Shown here one piece after another: positions 22,327 to 34,535 of a stretch of 64,000 bases of DNA. Position 1 is the first letter of the stretch. Each line of letters starts with the position of its first letter. Source of the DNA: Dryas octopetala (taxonomy: Eukaryota; Streptophyta; Magnoliopsida; Rosales; Rosaceae); NCBI GenBank assembly GCA_963921425.1, contig OY992833.1:16037738-16101737 (forward strand), given 5' to 3'. Below the pieces are notes generated by a model. That model was not told where the DNA came from. It was given only the letters and a program-made list of their open reading frames with translations, and did no database searches. The position numbers and the translations under genes are program-made.

Positions 22327-23140
22327 TCAAGCAAGGATGTAAGCAAATATATATTGTACGTGAAGGTCATTTGGATTCGATTTTACCGTGCTCTCAAACT
22401 CAAGATTCGTATCCTCAATGATGTCCTTCATGTACCTCATAACGTAGTAACCACATTCAACCCCTCCAGGTTGTTTAGGACACTGACCACAAGAAGAAAA
22501 CAGTGGCATGCATATAGAGTTAGTGTGTATTCATACAGGTTTTAAATAGGAATGGCAGAAATAGTAATTAGGAAAACATTAATGAATTATTTGGAATACA
22601 TGCTGAAAGATGCTTCCACTGTATTGTTTTGCGAGTTCGCCTACCCGTAACTACATTGAATTGTCTAATCGCACTGAATCAACAAAACAACACAATAAGT
22701 TACACCCCAACAAATTATCCCTAGTGCATAAACCAATAAATATATAAGGGAGCATCAACTCACGTGTTGACAATGTCCATCCATCCCTGGTCAAAGGTCG
22801 GTTTTGCAAGAGGGTCCATTATATAAACAATGTCTTTATCTTCAGTAATTATGGTCAACATCCAATGCGACCTTTCAAAAGGGTAGCACTATAATTAGCA
22901 TGCATGAATAAATGACAGGCATAAAAAAGGTTCAAGAAAGTCAGTTAATCATCTAAACACCCTTACCCAGAATTGTAAGGCACCAAGAAAACACGATCGC
23001 TTTTTCCTTGCTGAAAACGAGCTGCCATGTAGGTTGATCGTTTCTCTGAGCTTGCTACTCCAACAGAAACACGGGCCGGATCCACCAAACCAACCATATC
23101 AATCATCTTTGACCTGACCAGCTTATCATATAGGTGCCTA
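22327..23140 (-). pseudogene. Ulp1-like C48 cysteine protease exons of the CACTA second gene
   Basis: Three exon-like blocks on the minus strand give a C48 SUMO-protease fold. About 23140-22980 reads YMAARFQQGKSDRVFLVPYN and ends at a GTAAGG donor. About 22867-22755 holds the catalytic His (SHWMLTII) and Asp (YIMDPL). About 22509-22327 holds the catalytic Cys (QPGGVECGYYVMRYM). Ulp1-family proteases cleave SUMO conjugates in eukaryotes, and captured or element-borne copies occur in several plant transposon groups. Here the domain follows the Transposase_24-like region in the same direction, so it is probably the C-terminus of that protein. Exon ends are estimated, and integrity was not demonstrated. 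Confidence 0.7.
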
Positions 23141-23199
23141 ATAGTATTTAATTAAAAAAATACATATCAGAGCAGATTAGTAGGACAAAACATGACTAG

Positions 23200-25575
23200 C
23201 TTTTCAATTAAACTTAACTACCTCATATACACCACTATGCATGTCGCGGAGAGTTCCTGCATCTCCATGAGGGAAGTTATATCCTCTCTCAAGATAAATA
23301 GTTTTCGGACTTCTCCAAAGACTTCTTCCTCTATCTCAGATGTGATTGCTTTTCCACTTTCATACATTGCTTCCTGGGCATAACGATACAGTAGCTTGCA
23401 ATTTGTCGGCACAAGCTTCTCAACTGGTGCATCCTTCTTGAATAATTCCTTCACCATGCCAGGCACTTGTTTCTTCTGCATCTGCCATGGTTAAGCACAA
23501 AGACCCAAGGTTAAGTGAGTAATGAAAGAAAAATAAAGAGACATAAGTAATGAAAGTACGTACTATATTTACCTTATCATTGTATTCAATTACAAGGTCT
23601 TTAGGCCAAGCGACATGGCTGCCAACAGCATCATCAACAGTTTTTAACTCCTCTCGGACTGGAATGGGAAGCAAAGCTTGTCCATCAATGGCAATGTCAA
23701 TTGCAACCCGCAGGTTGGCGTCACCCAACGGAACCCATGCACTTCCTTAGATGCAAGATCAATAATTGAACCATATGCAACAATCTTTCTAGTAGTTCCC
23801 AAAGTCAGTTTGCAAGACTTTTCCTAAGCAAACATAGTACATACCAATACATAAATAAAGTGCTATTCAAAACGCTAAAACAACACCATCTCAGACCAAT
23901 ACCTTTACTGTGCAGTCAGCGATGACGTCTTTGTGTATTGCCTCCTTCCTTTTTAGCTCAACCACTGCAGCCTTACACTTTCCCTCATCTTGGCAGCTTG
24001 CTTTATCGGAGACACTCCCATGGCCTGGAAGTGTCTTAGGTGTAAGAACACCCTTCTCATTCTCCCGCGCCTCCAACTTTTCAATTCTCTCCAACAACAT
24101 TTTACACATTTCACGCTCCTTTTCTAACATGGCCGCCAACTCATTTTTTGAGACTAGTTCCCTAGGTTTTCTGGGAATGTTGAAGTATGTGGTAGGGTTG
24201 ACATTCCCCCCTACTGCCCTTACCCTACCATGGGTGTCCGGAGTCTCCAAAGCCATAGTTAGAACGTCCACTGCACCCTCGACTTTCAATTCTCCTTGCT
24301 TCTTTTTCTCCAGCAATTCGTCCTGCCACATGTCCATGAAAAATTACATTACACAAAAATGACCTCATCAATTATGAAATCCACTACAATAACAAGTCAG
24401 AATGCTTACAATGACATTAGCCACCGATTGTACTTCCTCAGTTAAGTTCCCATTAGAATCTTCACGTGCCTTCTTCCATAGAACGGAACGGTCAAGATCC
24501 TCCGCTGCCACATTTTGTTTCCTCTATCCATAGAACCAAATTTAACATTAAAAATGCAAGTGCAAAATGCTAGTTAAACTAGACATGCAGATATCCATTC
24601 ACAAGCTTACCAAATCCTCCTCCAAGCCTATATATCCTTTTCGCGACAATCTATGGTGATACTTCCTCTTTGCAGTTCTCTTGCTTTGTGCCTCATGTAG
24701 TTCCTACAATTAAGTACAAGGAACCAAAATATAACACATATCATGAGGAAAATGGGTTCTTGAAATAACCAAAATTTAATACTTTGCAAATATCAAATGT
24801 AGCTGGAGCAACAACTTTTGGCAGCAGCTGGCACAAATGAACAAGCTTACCATAAATGAGTCTGATAGTCGGCGTGCAACAAATGCCTCCCAATGTCGTT
24901 TCTCAATGAAGTCCTCATATTGCTTGGGTGGGAGTTTCAAAGCCTCTGGATCGTCCTTGAATGGAAGCACGAATCTGTTTGTAAGATTAGTCTTAAATGT
25001 TCTCCACTTAATGCCAGCTGAAGACAGCACCATCTTCTGGCTTGTAGAGGGAAGATCAAAGGCAGCCTATATTTAGGGTTAATGAGGACAAACAATCATT
25101 AAAAATGCAGCAAATACCTCAGGATAAACATGCAGCAAATTAACGGTTACAATAGGTAAAATAAAGCTGAAATACCTCAACATCCTCCCAGATTTTTTTT
25201 TTTTAAGTCCTTATCCACCTTCGGCCAGCTTTCTTCAATAATAGGGACTGTGGTCCTCGCCTTAACCCCTATGTATGAAGCTAAAGTCTGACGAGCTTGT
25301 CCTACCGGTACACCATGTGTATTATACTGCACTTGAACTTTTCGGCCTAAAGCTTTCTTCACAATTACATGGTGCATCTGTGTAATGCCCCGAGTGGAAC
25401 TACTATCAGCAGTAGTAATCGTCGCTTGCTTCGAACTTGAGCTTGCTTTGGCATCCACATTCTCCTCATCTGCAGGTGGGACTTCGGTTGCCTTTGGTGT
25501 GGGCACTGCACCTTTCTTTCCTTTTGGCGTTCCCCTACCTTTTCTTTTTCCCTTCTTGCCTTTCGGTGTTGCCAT
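23200..25575 (-). pseudogene. CACTA second protein, Transposase_24-like (TNPA-type) region
   Basis: The ATG at 25575 starts a basic, Pro/Lys-rich N-terminus (MATPKGKKGKRKGRGTPK). It is followed by a block that reads GRKVQVQYNTHGVPVGQ and EESWPKVDKDL. Downstream exons read IKWRTFKTNLTNRFVLPF (about 25033-24850), DELLEKKKQGELKVEGAVDV with a later Glu/Lys coiled-coil-like stretch (24337-23891), and VAIDIAIDGQALLPIPVREEL (about 23728-23572). This matches the plant En/Spm-associated Transposase_24 family, thought to bind subterminal repeats. Introns of 100-200 bp separate the exons. An A-homopolymer near 25193-25204 shifts the frame just before the first donor (GTATTT), so this copy is probably broken. 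Exact exon borders are approximate. Confidence 0.7.
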
Positions 25576-26132
25576 TACTCGAAGATCAAAACTGTAGCAA
25601 AATTGTGTAATTAAAAACAAAAAATTACAGTACATACATAAGTAAGCCATGGAAAACAGCCTAAGTAAGTAAGCCTCTACAAGGAAAATTAACACAAGGT
25701 ATACACATCTATAAGAAAGCATGGATATACACAAGGAAAACACAAGTCTCTCACCTCTATTAATCAATATATACACATCTGTAAGCAATGTTTTAACAGC
25801 CTAAGTAAGTATGCCTCTACAAGGAAAACACAAGGTATACACATCTATAAGAAAACATGGATATACACAAGGAAAACACAAGCTCCTCACCTCTATTAAT
25901 TAATCAATACTAACACTTAGTAAACTTAGTAAATAATACAAGGAAAACAGCCTAAGTAAGTAAGCCATGGAATATTCAACTTGGTAAAATATACAAGGAA
26001 AACAGCCTAAAAACAAATACAAATCGTTCTTGAAATGAAAGAAATTAAAGTAGAAAGTATGCAATTAAAGTAGAAAGTATGCAAATTAAATTACAAATTA
26101 GCATCAAATTACATGACAAAAAAATGCATGGA

Positions 26133-29100
26133 TTATGGTTTTTGTTTTCTTGAGTGATCAATCCATATGCCCTTGCAATTATCTCTCTTGTAAGTGTTAT
26201 CACCATCACCAAGTATATCATCAAATTCCTCGACAGATGGTATTCCTTCAGTAAAGGATTGAGCGTGAACACCAGTGTCCCCTAAGTCATCCTCATGTGC
26301 ACCATCTTGATAATCTCTAGTCGGGGCTGCAAGCACTACTGACCAGCCAGAGTCGAGTGGGTCCTCTACATAAAAGACTTGCTTCACTTGGGCAGCCAAA
26401 GCAAATACGTCTCTCTTGTGACCTATCCTATTCAAGTTTACCAAAAGGAACCCTAATTCATCTGTTTTTATTCCCTTGTTGTTCTCTACCCATTCACACT
26501 TAAACAAAGGCACTTGAAAACCGTTATAATCAAGCTCCCAAATCTCTTGGATAACCCCATAGAAAGCCATATCAGCGTAAACTGGATCTTTATCCTTCGC
26601 GCTCACCACCTGCATTGTATTTGCCACCAAGCTCACCCCACTGTTTTGGACAGAACGTACCATGTCACGTGCCTTTGCGTGATAATAGCACCCCCTATCT
26701 CATAACCCTCGTATTTAAGCACACTCATAGGTGGCCCTTGAGCTAGTCGCCTCACTGAGGGTGTTATGTCATTTGATTCACTGTTTATCTCATCTGCCAC
26801 CTATATTAATTATTAATGGTTAATTAACACTTTTAAAATATATTAATTATTACCAAACGTTTACAAAGGGTAAGTGCATTGAAAGGGTAATTAAAAGTAT
26901 AATACCTTGTCACGTAACCAATAGATAAACGTGCGGTTATGCTCATCTAGCATCCACTTTTCACTCTTCTTTTTACTCTTATAAAAGTCACTCAAGTAAG
27001 CCTTATGTAATCTGCAAATAGATTTCATAAAATTTAACAAATTGTAACTTACTATAAGTGTTAGTAACTTAGTTATTCTATAAGTGTTAGTGGTGGATAA
27101 AATGTAACTTACTCAGCATAAGGGTCGACCTCATCAGCATTCTCCAATACACAACGGTGTGCCTGCTCCCAGTCTTCACGATGGACTGATTGTACCTTAG
27201 CACCTGAGATAGGTCTGCTAAGGGTTGGTTGACCCATTCGCGAAGGCGGGATTCCAACTGATTTTGCATCAGACAAATATTCGGAGCAAAACTCCACAGC
27301 TTCCTCACCTATATAATTCTCAGCGATGCTGCCCTCCGGACGGTTACGATTCCTTACAAAACCCTTTAGCACTTTCATGCCTCTTTCAAATGGATACATC
27401 CATCTATAATAGACCGGTCCACACAATCGAACCTCTCTAATAAGGTGCACAGTTAAGTGAACCATTATATCGAAGAATGAAGGTGGAAAGATCTTCTCCA
27501 ACAAACACAATGTGGTTACAAGTTCTGATTGGATTTTATCCAACTTTGACACATCAATCACTTTATTACATAGGGAATTAAAGAAGAAACATAACCTAGT
27601 AATCGCGTATCTCACATGCTTGGGCAGCACCGAACGTATGGCTACTGGTAACAATTGTTGCATCAAGACGTGGCAATCATGTTACTTAAGACCAAATAGT
27701 TTCAACTCTTGCATGGATACTAGATTTCTTATATTCGAGCTGTAACCTTCTGGGACCTTTATACCCATCAAAGATCTGCACAATGCCTGTTTCTCACCCC
27801 TAGACAATGTATATGGAGCAGCAGGTAGAAAGGTTCTTTTCGGCCCAACTTCGGGTGCCAAGTCAAGTCGTACCCCTATTTCCATAAGATCTAGACGGGC
27901 AACAATCCCATCTTTTGTCTTCCCTGGAATGTTTAGTAAGGTTCCAATAACACTCTCGCACACGTTCTTTTCGATGTGCATAACATCTAGAGAATGCCGA
28001 ATGTGAAGAGACTTCCAATATTCAAGGTCAAAGAATATGGACCTTTTCTTCCAACATGGAACATGAGTTTCACCACCTAGGCTGCTCTTTACATGTTGCT
28101 TTCCGAAGATACAATTGATACCCGACACTTTAGCTAAGACCTCCTCTCCACTTAGAGGTTTAGGAGCAGAACCAAATTCCTGCTTATTATTAAACGCTGT
28201 CATTTGATTCCGATATGGATGGTGGCGTGGTAAGAACCTTCTGTGGCCTTGAAAACTGATTTTCCTACCATGTTTCAGCCTAACACTATCCGTGTTTTCA
28301 CCGCAGATGGGACACGCTTTATACCCTTTAACGGTGCACCCCGACAAATTACCATAAGGGGGAAAGTCATTGATTGTCCACAAGAGTATACCCTTCAAGG
28401 TAAATGTGTTTTTTCTAAACCCATCGTACACCCCATCAATTCCATTCCATAATGCTTTTAGATCATCAATCAATGGTTGCAAATAGACATCTATGTCATT
28501 TCCTGGCTGCTTAGGACCGGAAATCAAAAGAGTTAACATCATAAACTTCCTCTTCATGCAAAGCCATGGAGGAAGGTTATACGTCACTAAGATGACGGGC
28601 CAGTAACTATATCGGCTACTTAAGGAACTGTGTGGGTTGATCCCATCTGCCGAAAGAGCCAACCTTAGATTTCTAGGCTCACTTCCAAAATCTGGCCACT
28701 TATGGTCAACCAACTTCCAAGCCGGAGAATCAGCTGGATGACGTAGCATGCCATCGTTGACTCTATGATCGGCATGCCAAGTAAGATCCTTTGATGTCTC
28801 ACCACATTTAAACATTCGTTTAAACCTTGGAATAGGTGGAAAGTACCACAAGACTTTTGCCGGAACCCCTTCTTGCTCAACCCCTTGCTTGTTTAATTTT
28901 CACCTAGATAGGTCACACTTGAGGCACTTACTTTCATCTTCGTACTCATTTCTATACAAAATACAATCGTTTAGGCATGCATGAATCTTATCATACTCCA
29001 TTCCTAAAGCAGACAATGTCTTCTTTGCCTCATACATAGACAAGGTTAGCACATGACCTTTTGGCAGCATATCACCAATAGCAACCAGCAGTTCAGAAAA

Positions 29101-29577
29101 GCTAATATCAGACCACCCATGTTTTGCCTTCATATTGAATAGTCTAACCAATGCAGATAGCTTGTTGTACTTCACACAATTATCATATAAGGGTCTCAAT
29201 CCTTCATCAACATAATGACTAAACTCGTATGGATTATCATGGAAATTATCAAAGGCACTTTCGCACATGTTTACTGTTTCGGACCCACAGACACTAGGTT
29301 CTCTTTCGTTTTCTGTATTTCTACTTGTACAACCAGCAACTTCACCATGCCATATCCATTTTGCATACCTTGTGTCAAAACCATTAAAGTATAGATGCTC
29401 CATAATCATTCTAACGGTATGCCTTTTCAAGTTTACACATTTCAAGCAAGGACAATGGATGTACTTCGGATTGGTAGCATTCTGTAATCCAATTCTCAAA
29501 AAACTCTCAACTCCCTCATCATACTCCACAGACCTTCTATCAGCATGCATCCATGTTTTATCCATACTCTTACACAA
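26133..29577 (-). pseudogene. CACTA tnp2-type transposase (TNPD-like), broken
   Basis: Domain order on the minus strand is a transposase-associated N-terminal domain with a zinc-binding look (CPCLKC; 29577-28900), the tnp2 catalytic domain (about 28880-27700; WYFPPIPRFKRMF, LALSADGINPH, CPICGENT), a DUF4218 region (27666-27109; PVYYRWMYPFERGM), and a DUF4216 region (26663-26133; RSVQNSGVSLVA). The protein would cut at the CACTA ends. The N-terminal and tnp2 parts share one frame, interrupted by an in-frame TGA at about 28899-28901 and a TAA at about 27688-27690. A GTAAGT donor follows DUF4218 near 27114, and a short exon lies at about 27013-26905 (YLSDFYKSKKKSEKWML). A one-base frameshift sits near 26690 before DUF4216. 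Gene start was placed at the conserved DKTWMHADRRS block. This copy cannot make a full transposase. Confidence 0.88.
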
Positions 29578-29599
29578 AATAACACCATTTCAATACGAA

Positions 29600-30600
29600 C
29601 CCAATTAAACATATGCAAAAGGAAGCATATTAACTGATAATATATAACTAATATTAATGTCAATTTTAATTAGCAGAAACTCATCTAAAGAACACATATA
29701 CCTTTACCTAGAACTCATCAAATATTCAATTATATTGACACCATATGACCTAGTTGAAGCCTGGCAATGTATTGGGTTTAAACCTATATATCTTTACCTA
29801 GAACTCTACCCTTAATTGCAAAACCCACATAATATATTAGACCTCAAACCCAAAATCAAACGAATTAACCACATACCCAAATTCATAACACAGTCGACCC
29901 AAGTTCCATATTTCAATTAAATACAAACAATTCCAGCACCCAAATTCAAACAGACCCAAGTTCAAACAATCTACAAAACACCCAAATACAAACAAATCCA
30001 AATTCCAAAAACACCCAAATAACAAAACACCCAAATAGCAATGCATACATGTTCAAACAACTTGCAGATATTAGAACCCTTAATCCGGAATCTAAAATTC
30101 AAATTAAAAAGAAAAAATAACAAAAAAATCTCATCAAATACCTGAAATCGCGAAGGCTGGGTGGGGGTATCGGGAAGGGTTCTCTGGGTCGATCTCGATC
30201 TCGCGACGTTGTCCAGAATCTTCTCTCCTCTCTCTTTCTCACTTCCCGACTTCCCGACTTCTCAGACTTCTCTCTGTCTCTCTGTCTCTCTGTCGCCTTC
30301 GCTCTCTGCAAGCCTTCGCGCGCGTTCAACCCATCGATCTCGATCTGCAAGCGTTCGCTCTCAACGTCTTAAGGCTGGGTGGATTGGAAAACCAGCTAGC
30401 TAGCTTAACCTTCGAGCTCAATACATATATCTTCGTTAGAGATTGATGAAGAAGATGATGAGTTAGGGTGTGGGTTTGAGCCTGGTTCAGTTTGGATGTG
30501 AGTGACTGAGTGTGGGTGTGTGAGTCTAAGTGTATAAACGCGGGCTGCAAAATTTTTTTTAAGTCACGAACAGTACCCCTATTTTCCCATTCTAAAATTT
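29600..30600 (-). promoter_or_regulatory. CACTA 5' leader and promoter region
   Basis: Noncoding sequence upstream of the tnp2-type gene on the minus strand. It includes an AACCC/AACAAATCC-rich stretch (29860-30060) and a CT-rich block (30215-30300) that would be GA-rich in the transcript. Role inferred from position only. Confidence 0.4.
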
Positions 30601-30817
30601 AAGCATCATTTATTTGTATAGATATCACTTTTAAATCAGGGTTAATAAATTTGTCCAACATAATATATCACATTCAAAATCCTGATGATATATAAACTAG
30701 TTTAAATATCATTTTTTGAAAAAAAAACTTTTAAACGATATTAAAAACCATATTATATCGAATACCCTTAAAACTGATATTAATCTAGTGATATGTATGA
30801 GCTTTTTTGTAGTAGTG
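30600..30817. repeat. CACTA subterminal repeat region (5' side of the genes)
   Basis: Short gatatc / aactgatatt / aaatcag motifs repeat up to the terminal gcttttttgtagtagtg, mirroring the other end at 20420-21310. Confidence 0.7.
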
Positions 30818-30820
30818 CTG

Positions 30821-31790
30821 GTAGTCATGGTTGTCAAGTCCAAAGTGGTGGTTCAAGTCAGGAGCATGAAATTTGGTTATGGCATCGCCGTTTGGGACAT
30901 GTCTCTTTTAGTTATTTGAAGAAATTGTTTCCTTCATTATTTACGGATTTATCAAACAATGATTTCTTTTGTGAAACTTGTGTGATGGCCAAAAGCCACC
31001 GTACCTCTTATCCGCTGCGTTATAATAAAGTTGCTCTCCCATTTGAGTTAATTCACTCTGACATATGGATCCTACTAAGGTTGCTTCTCATGGTAACATA
31101 TGGTACATAACTTTTATTGATGATTGTACCCGAATGACTTGGGTATACCTCCTGAAGAACAAAAGTGATGTCAATAAAGCCTTCAGGGATTTTCATGCCA
31201 TGGTCTTCACTCAATTCCAGATCAAGATTAAAACATTGCGCTCTGATAATGGCACTAAGTTTGTCAACAATAGCATGTCTCAATTTTTTCATGAACAAAG
31301 CATGATACATCAGACCTCATGCCCATATACCCCACAACAAAATGGGGTTGCTGAACGGAAGAATTGCCAACTCCTTGAAATGGCACGGGCTCTTATGCTT
31401 GAAAAGAATGTTCCACACTATTTGTGGGGCGATGCCGTGCTAGCTGCAGCTTATTCGATCAACCGGATTCTTAACCGGTCCCTCAAATTTGAAACACTAC
31501 TTCAAGTTTTTTCTCAACATATAAATGTGTCGTCTGTATCCAAACTACCACCAAAAGTGTTTGGATGTGTTGCCTATACTCATATCGATCTTACTCACAG
31601 AAGTAAATTGGATGTCTGCGCTACCAAGTGTGTGTTTTTGGGGTACTCACCTACTTAAAAAGGCTACAAGTGCTTTCACCCACCTATCCAAAAGACCATT
31701 GTGACTCTTGATGTTCAGTTTCGGGAGGATGATGCATATTTCCATTCACACTCTCCCGATTCTCTACTTTAGGAGGAGAGGGGGAGTGAA
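30821..31790 (+). pseudogene. Copia 1 GAG-pre-integrase and integrase
   Basis: The frame resumes after the CACTA element with LWHRRLGHVSFSYL ... FFCETCVMAKSHR, the HHCC zinc-binding domain. It then gives the catalytic core: HSDIW (first Asp), TLRSDNGTKFV (second Asp) and PYTPQQNGVAERKN (Glu). The integrase would insert the cDNA. A one-base loss near 31065, next to the first Asp, shifts the frame. A TAA at about 31657 interrupts the C-terminal region, which continues as KGYKCFHPPIQKTIV. The variable linker to reverse transcriptase follows with further stops. The order protease-integrase-RT confirms copia. Confidence 0.88.
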
Positions 31791-33148
31791 GTGCCGAATC
31801 GCGAAGTGGTTGAAAACTTGGACTAAGTGGTTGATTTTTTGGAAGATTCGCACTTTGCATCATCCGAGCGCCTTTTTGGCAGTACCGAATCTACACCCAA
31901 TGCATCTGAACCCCATACATCTCATATAGTTGATGAAGACACTACTAAAGCACCATCTCATGTCGTCGTTGATGAAGTAACTAACCCTTCTGCCTTTCCA
32001 ATGCATCAATCGACACTCGAAAACGAGGTACTACTTAACTCTGATAATGAACATGTTGATTATGACCCAAATGATTATGTTGAGAATGTTGAGAATGATG
32101 AATCTGTGTCTAAATACCAATTACCACCTGATCGAAACTACTCGAGGCAAACCCAAAACCAAATACTCACCTGACATACATGCAAAATCGAAATATCTCA
32201 TTAGTAACCATGTGTCTACCTATAGATTTTCTGAGTCTCATGATGCATTTGTTCGTCATCTATCCTTTATATCTATTCCAAATAAAGTGCAGGATGCTCT
32301 AGCAGATGAAAAGTGAACGGAAGCCATGAACAAAGAGATGACTGCCCTAAAACAGAATGAAACTTGGGATATTGTAGCACTACCCAAGGGAAAGAAACCT
32401 GTTGGTTGCAAATGGATCTTTACCATTAAATACAAGTCAGACGATTCTATTGAAAGGTACAAGGCATTGATTATCAACTATTTGTGGCTAAAGGGTACAT
32501 CCAGACATACGGCATTGATTATCAAGAAACTTTCACCCCAATCGCGAATTTGAATACAGTTAGGGTACTACTATTACTTGCAGCAAACTATGATTGGCCT
32601 CTATTGCAATTTGATGTCAAGAATACCTTTCTCCATGGTGAACTCAAGGAGGAAGTATATATGGATTTTCCCCCTGGCATGATGACTATTTCAAACTAGG
32701 GGAACTGAAGAAGTCCTTGTATAGGTTGAAACAGTCACCCCGAGCCTGGTTCGGGAGATTCACACTTGCCATGAAGAAATTTAGGTACAAACAGAGCAAT
32801 TATGATCATGCTTTGTTCATCAAGAACAAGAGAGAAAAAATAACAGTCTTGATCATATACGTCGATGATATGATAGTGACTGGAGATGATAGTGAAGAAA
32901 TTTGTCTACGGAAGAAATATCTATCTTCTGAATTCGAGATTAAAGACTTGGGTGATCTGAAATATTTCCTTGGAATTGAGGTTGCCAGATCCAAACATGG
33001 CATCTCTTTATCTCAAAGGAAATATACTTTAGACCTACTTGCCGAGGTTGGCATGTTGGACTGCAAGCCATGTGATACACCCATAGAGATGAACCACAAG
33101 TTGGGTATCTTTCCTGACCAAGTCCTAACAGACAAGGAGAAATACTAA
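31791..33148 (+). pseudogene. Copia 1 linker and reverse transcriptase
   Basis: An acidic linker (about 31800-32250) is followed by the RT start (EAMNKEMTALKQNETWDIV, then [21 protein letters not shown]). The palm region follows ([19 protein letters not shown]), then YRLKQSPRAWF and the catalytic YVDDMIVTG motif at about 32858-32884, which is intact. The frame is broken by a TGA near 32314, by a small local duplication of gcattgattatcaa around 32465-32525 that shifts it, and by stops near 32697 and 33148. RT would copy the element RNA to cDNA. This copy cannot make a full polymerase. Confidence 0.88.
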
Positions 33149-33813
33149 TAGTTGGTGGGAAAATTGATATACCTATCACACATGAGACCAGACATTGTGT
33201 ATGCAGTTGGAGTGGTTAGCTAGTTCACTTATAATCCCAGCAATGTTCATATCGATGCAGTTACCCGAATTCTGAGATACTTGAAGACTTCTCCAGGTAT
33301 TGGTGTTATGTTTTGTAAGAATAATTCTGATGAGGTTATGGGGTATACAAATGCAGACTAGGCCAGATCAATTACTGATCGGCGATCCACGTCAGGATAC
33401 TTTACATTTGTAGGGGTAATCTTGTTACGTGGCGTAGCAAGAAACAAAAAGTCGTCGCCCGATCTAGTGCAGAATCGGAATACAGGGGTATGGCACATGG
33501 AATTCAGGAATTATTGTGGTTGCGTAGTCTCTTGCGTGACTTAGGTCGTAAACCCAGGAAAGCTATGCAACTCATTTGTGACAATAAAGCCGCTATAGAC
33601 ATTGCGCATAACCCGGTACAACATGACCGTACCAAACATGTTGAGATAGACCGACACTTCATCAAGGAAAAGTTGGAGAATGGTATCATTGAACTTCCTT
33701 TTGTGAAGACCAAAGATCAGCTTGCAGATGTTCTTACCAAAGTCGTCTCCAGCAGAATTTTCTATGACTTTATTGACAAGTTGGGCATGCGAGATATCTA
33801 TGCATCAATTTGA
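33149..33813 (+). pseudogene. Copia 1 RNase H
   Basis: After the RT-RNase H connection (LVGKLIYLSHMRPDIVYAVG), the RNase H blocks appear: GYTNAD, RSSAESEYRGMAHGIQELLW and LICDNKAAIDIAHNPVQHDR, ending in KHVEIDRHFIKEKLENG and the terminal LADVLTK. Stops interrupt the first part (two adjacent codons at 33148-33153, about 33222, about 33360). The last 107 codons (33490-33813) are open and end just before the purine tract at 33811-33821. Confidence 0.85.
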
Positions 33814-33821
33814 AGGGAGAG

Positions 33822-34083
33822 TGTTTAATATAGTCATAAATATTGATTAGATACATGTATGTATTTATGGGAATGTTGTAACAGCTCAAACTTGTATAAT
33901 TATGAGTAATTCGGAGTAATTAGGTGTATTTATGGGAATGTTATAACAGCTGTATAATTAGGAGTAGTTAGGTGTAATTATGATTCCTTACGAAACCTAC
34001 TTGTAATCACATTATATAAAGCCTCATAGAGAAAGAATAATAGATGAAAAAAATAATTACCAAAACACCTATACTGTTTATCA
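33822..34083 (+). repeat. 3' LTR of copia 1
   Basis: 262 bp, tgtttaatat to tttatca, directly after the purine tract. It lacks one ~48-bp tandem unit present in the 5' LTR and differs from it by roughly 16-18 substitutions (counted by eye). Confidence 0.92.
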
Positions 34084-34088
34084 GTATG

Positions 34089-34179
34089 TGTGGCAGTGGA
34101 GGTTTGGATTCAATAAATGACAAAGGGTGATAGCGAATAGATATATGTTGAACAACTCAAAGTGCAATAGTTTAATTTA

Positions 34180-34212
<33 letters not shown>

Positions 34213-34535
34213 CTTTGATTGACAACAACTATTTTGATTATATATATCACCGTTTTAATGTTGTTGCTTTCAAAAGAAGGTGATCAAGAAAAATTTAAAG
34301 TTTGATTTCTTATATATATATATATATATATATTTAAGCATGGCTTTTTGTTTGGACGAATTGGCCAAAACACTTCTAATTCTTTTTTATAACATATGTA
34401 TACTACTAGTACTACTACTAAGTGTACTATACATATCATATGTATATAGAAGCATATATATACCAATAACTTGAAAATAGTTTTATTCATTTGTTCTAAA
34501 ATTCATCAACTAAAGTTCAATTCTATACATCCAAT
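34089..34535. other. Upstream region of the DUF26 gene with (TA)n tracts
   Basis: Two TA microsatellites (34180-34212 and 34312-34333) sit in the 450 bp before the DUF26 start. A TATA box cannot be singled out among them. Confidence 0.5.

Larger units (their letters stand above)
20420..30817 (-). mobile_element. CACTA (En/Spm-type) DNA transposon, 10.4 kb, nested in copia 1
   Basis: The termini are cactactacaaaaaagc and its exact inverse, gcttttttgtagtagtg. The 3-bp duplication ctg flanks them (20417-20419, 30818-30820). Subterminal regions carry many short gatatcggt / aactgatat-type motifs, as expected for transposase binding sites. Two gene blocks lie on the minus strand: tnp2-type transposase (about 26133-29577) and a second, intron-rich gene (about 22327-25575) that ends in a Ulp1-like protease. 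Stops and frameshifts in both show the copy is defective, although its ends remain intact. Host copia sequence is collinear on either side. Confidence 0.95.
18634..34083 (+). mobile_element. Ty1-copia LTR retrotransposon 1, split by a CACTA element
   Basis: The LTRs are TG...CA bounded (18634-18944 and 33822-34083) and the whole element is flanked by the exact 5-bp duplication gtatg (18629-18633, 34084-34088). A primer-binding site for initiator tRNA-Met (tggtatcagagc) starts at 18945. A purine tract (tgaagggagag) precedes the 3' LTR. Domain order is gag, protease, integrase, reverse transcriptase, RNase H, which defines Ty1-copia. The 10,398-bp CACTA insert at 20420-30817 splits the protease from the GAG-pre-integrase region. 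Without it the element is about 5.05 kb, a normal copia size. Many nonsense codons and frameshifts make it nonautonomous. Confidence 0.93.
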
